Source: Oscillospiraceae bacterium (GTDB taxonomy: Bacteria; Bacillota; Clostridia; Oscillospirales; Oscillospiraceae). Taken from it: a DNA stretch of 49,920 nucleotides. Of the stretch, positions 24,087-33,930 are shown in pieces. Below the pieces are notes generated by a model. The model saw nothing but the letters and a program-made list of their open reading frames with translations, was not told the origin of the DNA and made no database searches. Each line of letters opens with the position of its first letter. The first letter of the stretch is position 1. Where the stretch lies: assembly GCA_017541825.1 (NCBI GenBank), contig JAFXYJ010000001.1, positions 1 through 49,920 on the forward strand, in the 5' to 3' direction. The position numbers and the translations under genes were made by a program.

Positions 24087-25451
24087 TCACTCGGCCTTTC
24101 CGGCCTCGATAAAATGCTCGACCACCGCCGCTGCGGTCCGGATGCCCTTCTTGAACGCGTCCAGTCCCAGGTTCTCGTTGGGCGCGTGGTTGTTCTGATC
24201 GCCGTATCCCAGGGGGATGCTGACGTAGGGAACGCCCAGGTTCCGCTCGAAAATGGAGTGGGGCGCGCATCCGCCGGAGCCGGGATAGATATAGGGCTGC
24301 GTGCCGAAGCCCTCGGAAACGGCCTTGACGTACACATCGACATAGGGGTTGTCGATGGGCACCCGGCCGGGATAGTAGCCCTCGCCCACTTCGATCTCGG
24401 CGTCATGATAACCCCTGGCGTCCAGATGCCGGCGCAGCTTGTCGATGATCTCGTCAGGCGCCATGTCGGGCACGAGACGCACGTCGAACTTGGCCACCGC
24501 CTTGTTGGGCAGAACGGTCTTGGATCCCTCGCCGGTATACCCGCCGTACATCCCCTGGACGTTGCAGGTAGGCTCGAACATCAGGTTGTAGTAATAGTTG
24601 CTGGTCTTCCGGTTCATGAGCAGCTTTACGCCGTAGCTCTTTTCCAGCCCCGCCTCGTCGAAGGGCACCTTCATGCACGCTTCGATCTCCTTCTCGGTGG
24701 GCTCCCGGACGCTGTCGTAAAAGCCGTCGATCATGACGACCGCGTCGTCCCCGTTGCGGATGGTGGACAGCAGGTTGGCCATGCGCCAGATCGGGTTGGG
24801 GAGGCTGCCCGCGCGCTGGGAGTGGGTGTCGCGGTTGGCGCCGCGGAGGGTGATCGTGAATGTCAGCATCCCCTTGTGGCCCAGCCGGACGATCGGGGTG
24901 CGCGACTCGTGCATGTGTCCGTCCGAGCAGAGCGTCGCGTTGCACTTGAGCAGCTCTTTGTGCTCCCTGACGAACTGGTCGAGATGGACCGAGCCGATCT
25001 CCTCCTCGCCCTCGAAGATGAACTTCACGTTCACGGGCAGCTTGCCCTTGACTCTTTTGTAGGCCTCCACGCCTTTGATCTGCGCAAAGAGCTGCCCCCG
25101 GTCGTCGGAGCTGCCCCGGGCGTAGATGCGTCCGTCGCGGATGGCCGGCTCAAAGGGCGGGGTCTCCCAGAGCTCATAGGGCTCGGGAGGCTGTACGTCA
25201 TAGTGGCCGTAGATCAGCTCGGTGGGCAGCGAAGGGTCGGTGATGATCTCGCCGAATACCACCGGATGGCGCTCCGTGGGATAGATGGCCACGTTTTCGA
25301 TCCCGCTGCTGCGCATGATGTTCGCCAGATGCTCCGCGGCTTCCTGCACGCCGATGTTCTGGGTGCTGATCCCGGTGCAGCGGAGGAACCCGAACAGCTC
25401 CTCCAGGTATTCGTCGAAATGGCTGTCTATGTAATCAAAGACTTCCTTCAT
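24087..25451 (-). CDS. M20-family dipeptidase
   Basis: 454-aa cytoplasmic metallopeptidase of the M20 dipeptidase/CNDP type. The metal and catalytic residues are visible: YGHYDVQPP (H83, D85), GSSDDRGQ (bridging D116), EGEEEIGS (E149-E151), and a late His in NNHAPNE. Between them is the lid domain (about 195-315). Known members hydrolyse dipeptides, including beta-Ala-His types. It is encoded inside the ABC operon between dppC and oppD, 36 bp after dppC, so it probably processes the imported peptides. Confidence 0.9.
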   Translation of the reverse strand: MKEVFDYIDSHFDEYLEELFGFLRCTGISTQNIGVQEAAEHLANIMRSSGIENVAIYPTERHPVVFGEIITDPSLPTELIYGHYDVQPPEPYELWETPPFEPAIRDGRIYARGSSDDRGQLFAQIKGVEAYKRVKGKLPVNVKFIFEGEEEIGSVHLDQFVREHKELLKCNATLCSDGHMHESRTPIVRLGHKGMLTFTITLRGANRDTHSQRAGSLPNPIWRMANLLSTIRNGDDAVVMIDGFYDSVREPTEKEIEACMKVPFDEAGLEKSYGVKLLMNRKTSNYYYNLMFEPTCNVQGMYGGYTGEGSKTVLPNKAVAKFDVRLVPDMAPDEIIDKLRRHLDARGYHDAEIEVGEGYYPGRVPIDNPYVDVYVKAVSEGFGTQPYIYPGSGGCAPHSIFERNLGVPYVSIPLGYGDQNNHAPNENLGLDAFKKGIRTAAAVVEHFIEAGKAE

Positions 25452-25488
25452 ATCTCATTTGCCCTTTCATTATGAATTGTCCGTTTCG

Positions 25489-26421
25489 TCAGTCCTTCTG
25501 TTTCGGATCGAGGACGTCGCGCAGGACGTCGCCCATCAGGTTGAGGCCGAGGACCAGGAACATGATCACGAGGCCCGTGATGGTGGTGACATGCGGAGCG
25601 ATCAGCAGATACTGTCTGCCGTTGCTGAGCATGGCGCCCCATTCGGGTGTGGGCGGCTGGGCGCCGATGCCCATGAAGCCAAGGCCCGCGCAGGTGATGA
25701 TGGCGTTGCCGAAGTTGAGCGTGGCAAGAATGATCAGCGGGGAGAGGATGTTGATCAGCACGTGCGAGGTGATGATCCGCCCGTTTTTCGCCCCCAGCGC
25801 CCGCGCCGCCTCGATGTATTCGCTGCCGCGCACCGTGAGGGTCTCGCTTCGGGCCGTCCGGGCAAATCGCGGGATGTTGCACAGTCCCACCGCAAGGATG
25901 GCGTTGTCCAGGCTCGTGCCCAGCACGCTGGTGAACAGCATGGCCAGCAGCATCTGCGGGAACGAGAGCAGCACGTCCATCGCCCGCATGATGAGCATAT
26001 CGAGCTTTCCGCCGAAATAGCCAGCGATCAGGCCAAGCGGCGTGCCGAAGCAGAAGCCGATCACGATGGTCTGCAGGCCGATGCGCATGGAGATCCGTGT
26101 GCCGTAGATCAGTCGGCTGAGCAGGTCGCGGCCCACCTCGTCGGTGCCCAGCAGATGTTCGCCGCCCGGTGTCTGGAGCATGTTGCCCAGATCCTGCTTG
26201 ATGGGGTCAAAGGGCGCGAGATACGTCGCAAAGATCGCGATCAGGATGTACACGATCACGATCCCGAGGCCCAGCACGGCGACCTTTCGTTTCCGGTAGC
26301 TGTACCACATGCGCCGCAGCTGGTTGCTCTTTACGATCTCCCCGACCTCCTCCGCCGGATCGTATTCCACCCGTTCGTAGAGGGAGTCGTCGTTTTTCAG
26401 AATCGTATTATTTTCATCCAT
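25489..26421 (-). CDS. dppC: Dipeptide ABC transporter permease DppC
   Basis: 310 aa from ATG 26421 with GAGGAG 8 nt upstream; a GTG three codons earlier is less likely. A cytoplasmic N-terminus (about 1-45) is followed by about six membrane helices. The LLGTDEVGRDLLSRLIYGTR segment is diagnostic of DppC/OppC, and the EAA coupling loop is in EYIEAARALGAKNGRII. It pairs with DppB, encoded 15 bp upstream. Confidence 0.94.
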   Translation of the reverse strand: MDENNTILKNDDSLYERVEYDPAEEVGEIVKSNQLRRMWYSYRKRKVAVLGLGIVIVYILIAIFATYLAPFDPIKQDLGNMLQTPGGEHLLGTDEVGRDLLSRLIYGTRISMRIGLQTIVIGFCFGTPLGLIAGYFGGKLDMLIMRAMDVLLSFPQMLLAMLFTSVLGTSLDNAILAVGLCNIPRFARTARSETLTVRGSEYIEAARALGAKNGRIITSHVLINILSPLIILATLNFGNAIITCAGLGFMGIGAQPPTPEWGAMLSNGRQYLLIAPHVTTITGLVIMFLVLGLNLMGDVLRDVLDPKQKD

Positions 26422-26436
26422 CGTCTCCACTCCTCT

Positions 26437-27357
26437 TCAGCTCAGCTTGATCTTGGGGTTGATCAGCGCGTAGAGCAGATCAACGATCAGATTGACAATG
26501 ACATAGGAAAGGGCGATGACCAGGACCGTCGACTGCACGACCATGAAGTCGCGCGCCTTGATTGCCGTGACCAGATAATCGCCTATGCCGGGCCAGCCGA
26601 ACACTTTTTCCGTCACGACCGCGCCGCCCAGCAGTACGCCGAACTGCAGGCCGATGGTGGTGATGACCGTCGTCATCGCGTTTTTCAGCGCGCAGCCGAA
26701 AACGACCTTCCGGTTGCTGAAGCCCTGGGCCTTGGCCATCATGATATAGTCCTGTCCCAGCACCTCGAGCATGCTCGAGCGGGTCATGCGGGCGATGACG
26801 GCCAGGCTTCGCGCGCTGACGCTCGCCACGGGCAGGATAAGCGCGATGCGCGCCACGTCCGAGGAAATGGGCAGCCAGCCGAGATTTACGCAGAAGAACA
26901 GTATGCACATCAGTCCGAGGTAAAACGGAGGCGTCGCCAGACCGAGGAGGGCCAGAAAGCTGACCACGTTGTCCAGCACCGAATACCGCATGCTCGACGA
27001 CAGGATCCCGATCCCGACGCCCAGCACCGCCGCGACGAAGGTCGCCCACAGTGCGAGCTGGAAGGTCTTGGGAAATCGGATCGCCAGCTCCTCGGAAACC
27101 GCCCTGTGGGTCCTGGTTGAGGTGCCCAGATCACCCTTCAGCACCCCGCGCATGTAGTTGAAATACTGCCTGTAGAGCGGTAGATCCAGCCCGTAGGCGG
27201 TCCGGATCCGTTCCACGTCCTCTTCCGTCGCCATCTCGCCGGCGATGATCCGGGCGGGGTCGCCGGGCATCAGATGGACCACCAGAAATACCAGCATGGA
27301 TACGACGATCAGCACAGGCAAAAGAGATATCACCCTTTTACAAATATACTTTATCAT
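26437..27357 (-). CDS. dppB: Dipeptide ABC transporter permease DppB
   Basis: 306 aa with six membrane helices. VVHLMPGDPARIIAGE and YGLDLPLYRQYFNYM after the first helix are typical of DppB/OppB; the coupling loop is DYIMMAKAQGFSNRKV. It forms the translocation pore with DppC. It is separated from the upstream dppA-like gene by 127 bp that contain a strong intercistronic hairpin. Confidence 0.94.
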   Translation of the reverse strand: MIKYICKRVISLLPVLIVVSMLVFLVVHLMPGDPARIIAGEMATEEDVERIRTAYGLDLPLYRQYFNYMRGVLKGDLGTSTRTHRAVSEELAIRFPKTFQLALWATFVAAVLGVGIGILSSSMRYSVLDNVVSFLALLGLATPPFYLGLMCILFFCVNLGWLPISSDVARIALILPVASVSARSLAVIARMTRSSMLEVLGQDYIMMAKAQGFSNRKVVFGCALKNAMTTVITTIGLQFGVLLGGAVVTEKVFGWPGIGDYLVTAIKARDFMVVQSTVLVIALSYVIVNLIVDLLYALINPKIKLS

Positions 27358-27424
27358 CTTCTATTTCCCTGTTTCTCCAAGTAGAATTACCTTTTATCTG
27401 CTTCCCTGATTTGTGTCATGTATT

Positions 27425-27464
27425 GAGCATGTTCCAGCCAAATAGAACTGGCTGGAACATGCTC
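27425..27464 (-). promoter_or_regulatory. Intercistronic 16-bp hairpin between dppA and dppB
   Basis: GAGCATGTTCCAGCCA and its exact complement (27425-27440 and 27449-27464) enclose an 8-nt loop. On the transcribed strand it is not followed by a T-run, so complete termination is unlikely. By analogy with other ABC operons, it probably protects the 3' end of the binding-protein message and allows an excess of that protein over the membrane subunits. Confidence 0.65.
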
Positions 27465-27484
27465 GTCCGGTTATTTACGCGTTT

Positions 27485-29101
27485 TCAGTTGCGGACAAGA
27501 TATGCCAGCTTGATCTGCTCGTTGGGGTAGAGCTTGAAGCCGCTGATATCGGACCGCAGGGCAAAGAACTGGTGCTCGTAGTACAGAGGCACCGAGCTGA
27601 AGTTGTCGTTGAGCAGCTCCGCCATCTTGAAGAGCCGCTCCCGGCGCTCCTCGTTGTCCTTGGAGGTGCCGAGGTTGAGCCGGATCTCTTCCATGGCGGG
27701 GATGTTCGTGCGGGTGTAGTTCTGGCCGCCGCCAACACCGTAGTGGGTGTGGAAGTTGTACTCTGCGTCACCCGAGGAGTTGCCCACGCCGATCAGATAA
27801 AGGTCCATGGTGCCCTCGTCAATGATGCTGGAGAAGGAGCCCCAGTCGCGCACCTGGACTTCCGCGATGATGCCCACCTCCGCGAGCATGGACTGCACGA
27901 CCTCGGCGACCTGCCGGTCCATGGCGTAACGGCCCTCGGGCGTCATCAACGTGGTGCTAAAGCCGTTGGGATAGCCCGCCTCGGCAAGGAGCTCTTTGGC
28001 CTTTTCGGGGTTGTAATCGTGGGGATCCAGGTCGGGATTCGAGTACTGGACCACCGTGGAGATCAGGCCGGAGGGGAACGTGGCCATGCCGTGCATGACG
28101 TTGTCGATGATGCTGTGGCGGTCAATGGCGTAGGTGATGGCCTGTCTGACCCTGATATCGCTCAGCGGTCCGCGTTCGGTTTGCATGCCGATCTGAATGG
28201 TACGGTAGCCGGGCAGCGTGAAGATGGTCACGCTCTCGTCGCCCTCCAGGTTCTCAACCAGCGTGGGGGGCACGCCCGCGATTACGTCGGCGTCACCGGT
28301 CTTGACCATCATAACGCGGGAGGAGTCCTCGCTGATGCCGCGGAATGTCACCGAATCGACGGTGGGCTTCGGGCCCCAGTAATCATTGTTGGCGGTCATG
28401 ACCAGCTCGATGCCGGGCTCCCAGTGGTCGAACTTCAGGGGGCCGGTGCCGCAGGGGTGAGTGCCGTAGCCTTCCAGGCCGTGCTCTTCCGCGCACTTGG
28501 GGCAGATGATCGACGCGGCGTAGTTGGTCATGGAGCCCAGGAACATGAGGCTGCGGGCCTTCAGATGGAGGTTGACCTCATAATCGTTGACGATCTCGAC
28601 ATAGTCGAGTCCGGCGAGGGCGGAAGCCTTGGGAGAGGCGGTCTCCGGGGCGATCAGCCGCTCAAAGGAGTACTTGACGGCGGCGGCATTGAAGGGCTCG
28701 CCGCAGTGGAAAGTGGCGCCTTCCACGAGCTTGACGTTCCACACAAGGCCGTCCTCGATCTCGGTCGCCTCCGTGGCCAGCATGGGAACGATCTCGGAGT
28801 TCTCGACTCTCTCAAACAGCACGTCGTGGATCTGACGGGCGATTCGGCCGGTGTTCGAGTCGGTGATCATGGCGGGGTCCAGGGTAAGGGCCTCTGTGCC
28901 GCTGACATAGACGAAGTCCTTGCTCTTGGCGCCGGTGTCCGCGGCGGCCGTCCCGCCGGACGGAGCCGCTGCACTGCCTGCGCTGCCGGAGCCGCTGCTC
29001 CCCGCGCTGCCCGCAGACGATCCGCCGCAGCCGGTAAACGCGGACATTGCAAGCAATACCACGAGTACCATGATAAGTGCTTTCTTCAATGTGTCCTTCA
29101 A
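27485..29101 (-). CDS. dppA: Peptide-binding lipoprotein of ABC importer (SBP family 5)
   Basis: 538 aa, TTG start with GGGAGG 8 nt upstream. It has a lipoprotein signal (hydrophobic 8-20, lipobox AFTGC with C25 lipidated), then a low-complexity Gly/Ser/Ala linker (26-57). The SBP_bac_5 fold follows, starting DFVYVSGTEALTLDPA, with GCGTGPL-like HPCGTGPLKFDHWEPG and RVRQAITYAIDR. It captures peptides or related ligands outside the cell for the DppBC/OppDF machinery. It is first in the operon, with the hairpin after it supporting high expression. Confidence 0.94.
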   Translation of the reverse strand: MKDTLKKALIMVLVVLLAMSAFTGCGGSSAGSAGSSGSGSAGSAAAPSGGTAAADTGAKSKDFVYVSGTEALTLDPAMITDSNTGRIARQIHDVLFERVENSEIVPMLATEATEIEDGLVWNVKLVEGATFHCGEPFNAAAVKYSFERLIAPETASPKASALAGLDYVEIVNDYEVNLHLKARSLMFLGSMTNYAASIICPKCAEEHGLEGYGTHPCGTGPLKFDHWEPGIELVMTANNDYWGPKPTVDSVTFRGISEDSSRVMMVKTGDADVIAGVPPTLVENLEGDESVTIFTLPGYRTIQIGMQTERGPLSDIRVRQAITYAIDRHSIIDNVMHGMATFPSGLISTVVQYSNPDLDPHDYNPEKAKELLAEAGYPNGFSTTLMTPEGRYAMDRQVAEVVQSMLAEVGIIAEVQVRDWGSFSSIIDEGTMDLYLIGVGNSSGDAEYNFHTHYGVGGGQNYTRTNIPAMEEIRLNLGTSKDNEERRERLFKMAELLNDNFSSVPLYYEHQFFALRSDISGFKLYPNEQIKLAYLVRN

Positions 29102-29305
29102 CTGTTTGTCCTCCCTTTAATTAATATAGTGCTTTCGTAGCCTGCGACTACGTTGTCGCCATTCTTTAAACGCCGGTCCCCGGGCGATCCTCCGCGCCGG
29201 GTCGGCAATGCAGCCGCCCGGTGGATAAACCGGGGCGCGGACCGTCGACCCCACACAGGAATGAATGATTATTCTGTAGAAATGCGCATTATACACTTAA
29301 TATCT

Positions 29306-29333
29306 ATAATACCGCGTTTTAATTTCGCGTCAA
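29306..29333 (-). promoter_or_regulatory. Likely promoter of the peptide transporter operon
   Basis: On the minus strand, TTGACG (29328-29333), 16-bp spacer and TATTAT (29306-29311) lie in an AT-rich block; another TATAAT occurs about 15 bp downstream. A start here gives a leader of about 200 nt, with a GC-rich central part (29170-29250) and no riboswitch I recognise. No gene is seen in 29102-29503. Confidence 0.6.
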
Positions 29334-29425
29334 TGTTCTTATTATCATATTATTTATCGGCAATATATAACTTTTTCTTATATATTCGGCTTCCGGGAAT
29401 TGCGGCCGCCGGAAAGCTTTGGCGC

Positions 29426-29458
29426 AAAAAACAGCATCCGCGCCAAACGCGGATGCTG
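29426..29458 (-). terminator. Terminator of pta
   Basis: CAGCATCCGCG (29432-29442) and CGCGGATGCTG (29448-29458) make an 11-bp stem with a 5-nt loop. On the minus strand six T follow (29426-29431), 46 bp past the pta stop. Confidence 0.9.
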
Positions 29459-29503
29459 CTATTTTGCCGCCGTTCGAAAGAGACGGCATGCGGTATTGCG
29501 AAA

Positions 29504-30505
29504 TCACGCCAGCGCGGCGGTGATGATGGCCATCTTGTAGACCTCCTCCGCGACGCAGCCGCGGCTCAGGTCGTTGATGGGGGCGTTCAGGCCCTGCAGG
29601 ATGGGGCCGTAGGCCTCGTAGCCGCCCAGACGCTGGGCGATCTTGTAGCCGATGTTGCCGGCCTCGATGCAGGGGAAGATGAAGGTGTTGGCGTAGCCGG
29701 CCACCGGGGAGCCGGGGAACTTCAGCTGGCCCACCACCGGGGACACGGCGGCGTCGAACTGCATCTCGCCGTCGATAGCCAGCTCCGGGGCCATCTCCTT
29801 GGCGATGCGGGTGGCCTCCTGGCTCAGACCGACGGTAGCGCCCTTGCCGGAGCCCTTGGTGGAGAAGGAGAGCATGGCCACCTTCGGGTCGATGCCGAAG
29901 GTCCGGGCGGTCTTGGCGGTCTCGATGGCGACCTCGGCAAGCTGCTGGGCCGCGGAGAGGGTCACGTTGCCGTCCTTGTCCTTCTTGTCCTCGTAGGAGA
30001 TGTTGATCGCGCAGTCGCCCATGGCCAGCAGGTCGGCGCCCTCCTTCTGCAGGATGAAGCAGGAGGAGACCAGATGCGCGCCGGGCTTGGTCTTGATCAG
30101 CTGCAGGGCCGGACGGACCGTGTCGGCGGTGGAGTAGGTCGCGCCGCCCAGCAGGGAATCGGCCACGCCCATCTTCACGAGCATCGTGCCGAAATAGTTG
30201 CCTTTCTTGAGCAGCTCACGGCACTCCTCGGGGGTCATCTTGCCCTTGCGGAGCTGGACCATGCACTCGACCATCTCGTCCATCCTGTCATAGGTCAGCG
30301 GGTCGAGGATCTCGAGCCCGTCGATGTCGAAGCCGCCCTTCGCGGCGGCGGCCCTGACCTCGTCCACGTTGCCGACCAGCACAGGCGTCAGGAAGCCGCC
30401 CGCCTTGAGCCGCGCAGCGGCCTCCAGGATCCGGGCGTCGGGGCCCTCGGTGAAAACGATCTTGCGGGGATTGGCCTTCAGGATCTCGATAAGCTTGTCA
30501 AACAT
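29504..30505 (-). CDS. pta: Phosphate acetyltransferase
   Basis: 333 aa, the length of the short Pta class. IVFTEGPDARILEAAARLK is the N-terminal family start, and MLSFSTKGSGKGATVGLSQEATRIA and FPGSPVAGYANTFIFPCIEAGNIGYKIAQR are highly typical of the active-site region. It converts acetyl-CoA and phosphate to acetyl phosphate for acetate fermentation. ackA is not adjacent; the gene appears to be a single transcription unit with its own promoter and terminator. GGGAGG lies 9 nt before the ATG. Confidence 0.95.
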   Translation of the reverse strand: MFDKLIEILKANPRKIVFTEGPDARILEAAARLKAGGFLTPVLVGNVDEVRAAAAKGGFDIDGLEILDPLTYDRMDEMVECMVQLRKGKMTPEECRELLKKGNYFGTMLVKMGVADSLLGGATYSTADTVRPALQLIKTKPGAHLVSSCFILQKEGADLLAMGDCAINISYEDKKDKDGNVTLSAAQQLAEVAIETAKTARTFGIDPKVAMLSFSTKGSGKGATVGLSQEATRIAKEMAPELAIDGEMQFDAAVSPVVGQLKFPGSPVAGYANTFIFPCIEAGNIGYKIAQRLGGYEAYGPILQGLNAPINDLSRGCVAEEVYKMAIITAALA

Positions 30506-30543
30506 CGTATATGCCTCCCAAATCTTATTTTTAACCGCACTTT

Positions 30544-30571
30544 ATAGTATCATTATTTGGCGAAAAGTCAA
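30544..30571 (-). promoter_or_regulatory. Promoter of pta
   Basis: Minus strand: TTGACT (30566-30571), 16-bp spacer, extended -10 TGATACTAT (TACTAT at 30544-30549). Its -35 is only 2 bp from the -35 of the divergent XRE-lepA promoter. Confidence 0.7.
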
Positions 30572-30573
30572 CC

Positions 30574-30602
30574 TTTACAAACCGTCGGCGGGCTGATATA
30601 AT
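30574..30602 (+). promoter_or_regulatory. Promoter of the XRE-lepA unit
   Basis: TTTACA (30574-30579), 17-bp spacer, TATAAT (30597-30602) preceded by TGA as an extended -10. It is arranged back to back with the pta promoter. Confidence 0.78.
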
Positions 30603-30634
30603 ACCGCCAGTTATCAAAAGGCAGAGGTGGCCCC

Positions 30635-30946
30635 ATGGCAAGAGGTTTTTCCGATACGATGTCCGCGCTGCGCCGTCAGCGCGGTCTGTCCCAGCGCGCG
30701 GCGGCTGCGGCGCTGGGCATCAGTCAGGCGCTGCTGTCCCATTACGAAAACGGCGCCCGGGAGCCCGGGCTGGCCTTTGTGTGCCGGGCCTGCGACTATT
30801 ACGGCGTGACGGCGGATTATCTGCTGGGCCGGGCCGACGACCGGGCCGAAAGCGTCGCCGCAGACGCCCTCCGGGGGTTGGCGCAGGAGCTTCGGGCGCT
30901 GGCCGATCGGGCCGAGAACGCCGCGGGCGGGGAGGACAGGGCATGA
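30635..30946 (+). CDS. XRE-family transcriptional regulator
   Basis: 103 aa. A Cro/CI-type helix-turn-helix occupies about 8-64: LRRQRGLSQRAAAAALGISQALLSHYENG is split by the usual turn, and the segment ends ADYLLGR as in many HTH_3 proteins. A short Ala-rich helix follows (70-95), probably for dimerisation. AGAGGTGG lies upstream of the ATG. The TGA overlaps the ATG of the broken lepA copy (ATGA), so the original gene order was probably a translationally coupled XRE-lepA pair. Its target is unknown; the paired promoters just upstream are an obvious candidate. Confidence 0.88.
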   Translation: MARGFSDTMSALRRQRGLSQRAAAAALGISQALLSHYENGAREPGLAFVCRACDYYGVTADYLLGRADDRAESVAADALRGLAQELRALADRAENAAGGEDRA

Positions 30947-31137
30947 CGCCGCAGGATCACATCCGCAGCTTTTCCATTATCGCTCATATCGACCGCGGCA
31001 AATCGTTTCCCCACAGGCTCGCCGATCCTGCGGGGACCCCCTTCTTCTTTATTTGCGGCCGCGACGTACACGCCGCCGCGGCCTTCGCGCCTTTCGGCGC
31101 GCCCCGCGCTGCGGGGCCCCGCGTGGATTTGCCCTAA
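30943..31137 (+). pseudogene. Duplicated 5' end of lepA plus hairpin-rich insert
   Basis: Bases 30943-31004 repeat the first 62 bases of lepA (31153-31214) with two differences (codon 9 N to S, codon 18 H to R, the latter in the GTP-binding G1 motif). After that, homology ends and about 125 bp of GC-rich, hairpin-forming sequence follows, translated as a 64-aa frame that stops at TAA 31135-31137. The frame is coupled to the XRE stop in front and its stop overlaps the lepA ribosome binding site behind. It cannot make a working GTPase. It may be a decayed duplication or serve as a leader peptide; ATGA coupling shows this was the original lepA start. Confidence 0.85.
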
Positions 31138-31152
31138 GGAGGACGCCCTTTT

Positions 31153-32958
<1,806 letters not shown>

Positions 32959-32973
32959 CCGATATACGCAGCA

Positions 32974-33012
32974 AACCCCCGTCCGGAGACAGGCTCCGAA
33001 CGGGGGTTTTTT
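32974..33012 (+). terminator. Terminator of lepA
   Basis: AACCCCCGTCCGGAG and CTCCGAACGGGGGTT form a 15-bp stem with one mismatch and a 5-nt loop, followed by six T (33007-33012). It lies 15 bp past the lepA stop and faces the end of the larE operon. Confidence 0.92.
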
Positions 33013-33038
33013 CATCCCTCCGGTGGCGGTGCATGGAA

Positions 33039-33848
33039 CTATACGCCGCGCGGGTTCATGCTGCCGGTCCGATAGCCGCGCAGATCCACTGTGACGAAGG
33101 AAAAACCCAGCGAGCGGAAATACGCGTCGATCCCGGCCGCCGTCTCCGCCTCGGCCAGCCGCGGGAGGTCGCCGGGCTCGGCCTCGATGCGGGCCAGATC
33201 CCCGTGGACGCGCACCCGGAGCTGCCGGAGCCCCAGCCCCAGCAGATACTGCTCGGCCGCGTCCGCCATGGCCAGCTTTTCCGGCGTGAGCGTCTCGCCG
33301 TGCACGAAGCGCGAGGCCAGACAGGCAAAGCCCGGCTTGTCCCAGGTGCCGAGCCCCAGCTCCCGGGACAGCGCGCGGATATCCGCCTTGGACAGCCCGG
33401 CGCGCAGCAGCGGACTGACTACGCCCAGCTCCGCGACGGCACGTCTCCCGGGCCGGTAATCCTTCAGATCGTCGGTGTTGGAGCCCTCGGCCAGGACCCG
33501 GGCGCCATCGGCGCGGGCGATCTCCCACAGCCGGGTGAAGAGCGCCTTTTTGCACAGATAGCAGCGGTCGGGGGGATTGTCCTTCACGCCGGGCACGGAG
33601 AGCACGTCCACGTCCTCGACGATGTGGCGGATGCCCTCCCGGGCGCAGAACGCCTCCGCCTCGGCCGTCTCCCGGGGCGGACAGAAGACCGAGCGCACGG
33701 TGACGGCGAGGACGCCGTCGCCCAGCGCGTCATGGGCGGCCTTCAGCAGGAAGGTCGAGTCCACCCCGGCGGAAAAGGCCACCGCGGCGCTGCCCATCTC
33801 ACGCAGGTTTTCACGCAGCCGGACGTATTTTTCTTCGAGTTCGGTCAT
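33039..33848 (-). CDS. larE: LarE-like ATP-dependent sacrificial sulfur transferase
   Basis: 269 aa from ATG 33848 (family start MTELEEKYVRLRE). The PP-loop is FSAGVDSTF (25-33). GSNTDDLKDYRPGRRA (122-137) and DRCYLCKK are LarE family hallmarks, and Cys176 in KPGFACLASR falls at the position numbered 176 in Lactiplantibacillus LarE, where it donates sulfur. LarE makes the dithiolated nickel-pincer cofactor of lactate racemase and related enzymes. The partners larA, larB and larC are not in the window. It ends the uvrB-polA-tsaD-radC run, 82 bp after radC. Confidence 0.88.
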   Translation of the reverse strand: MTELEEKYVRLRENLREMGSAAVAFSAGVDSTFLLKAAHDALGDGVLAVTVRSVFCPPRETAEAEAFCAREGIRHIVEDVDVLSVPGVKDNPPDRCYLCKKALFTRLWEIARADGARVLAEGSNTDDLKDYRPGRRAVAELGVVSPLLRAGLSKADIRALSRELGLGTWDKPGFACLASRFVHGETLTPEKLAMADAAEQYLLGLGLRQLRVRVHGDLARIEAEPGDLPRLAEAETAAGIDAYFRSLGFSFVTVDLRGYRTGSMNPRGV

Positions 33849-33930
33849 GGGAAAACGCATCCTTTCCGAAAGGGCCGGGGATCTGAGGCGCGGGCGTCCC
33901 GATCCGGGAACAGCCGCCTGCGGACCGTAC

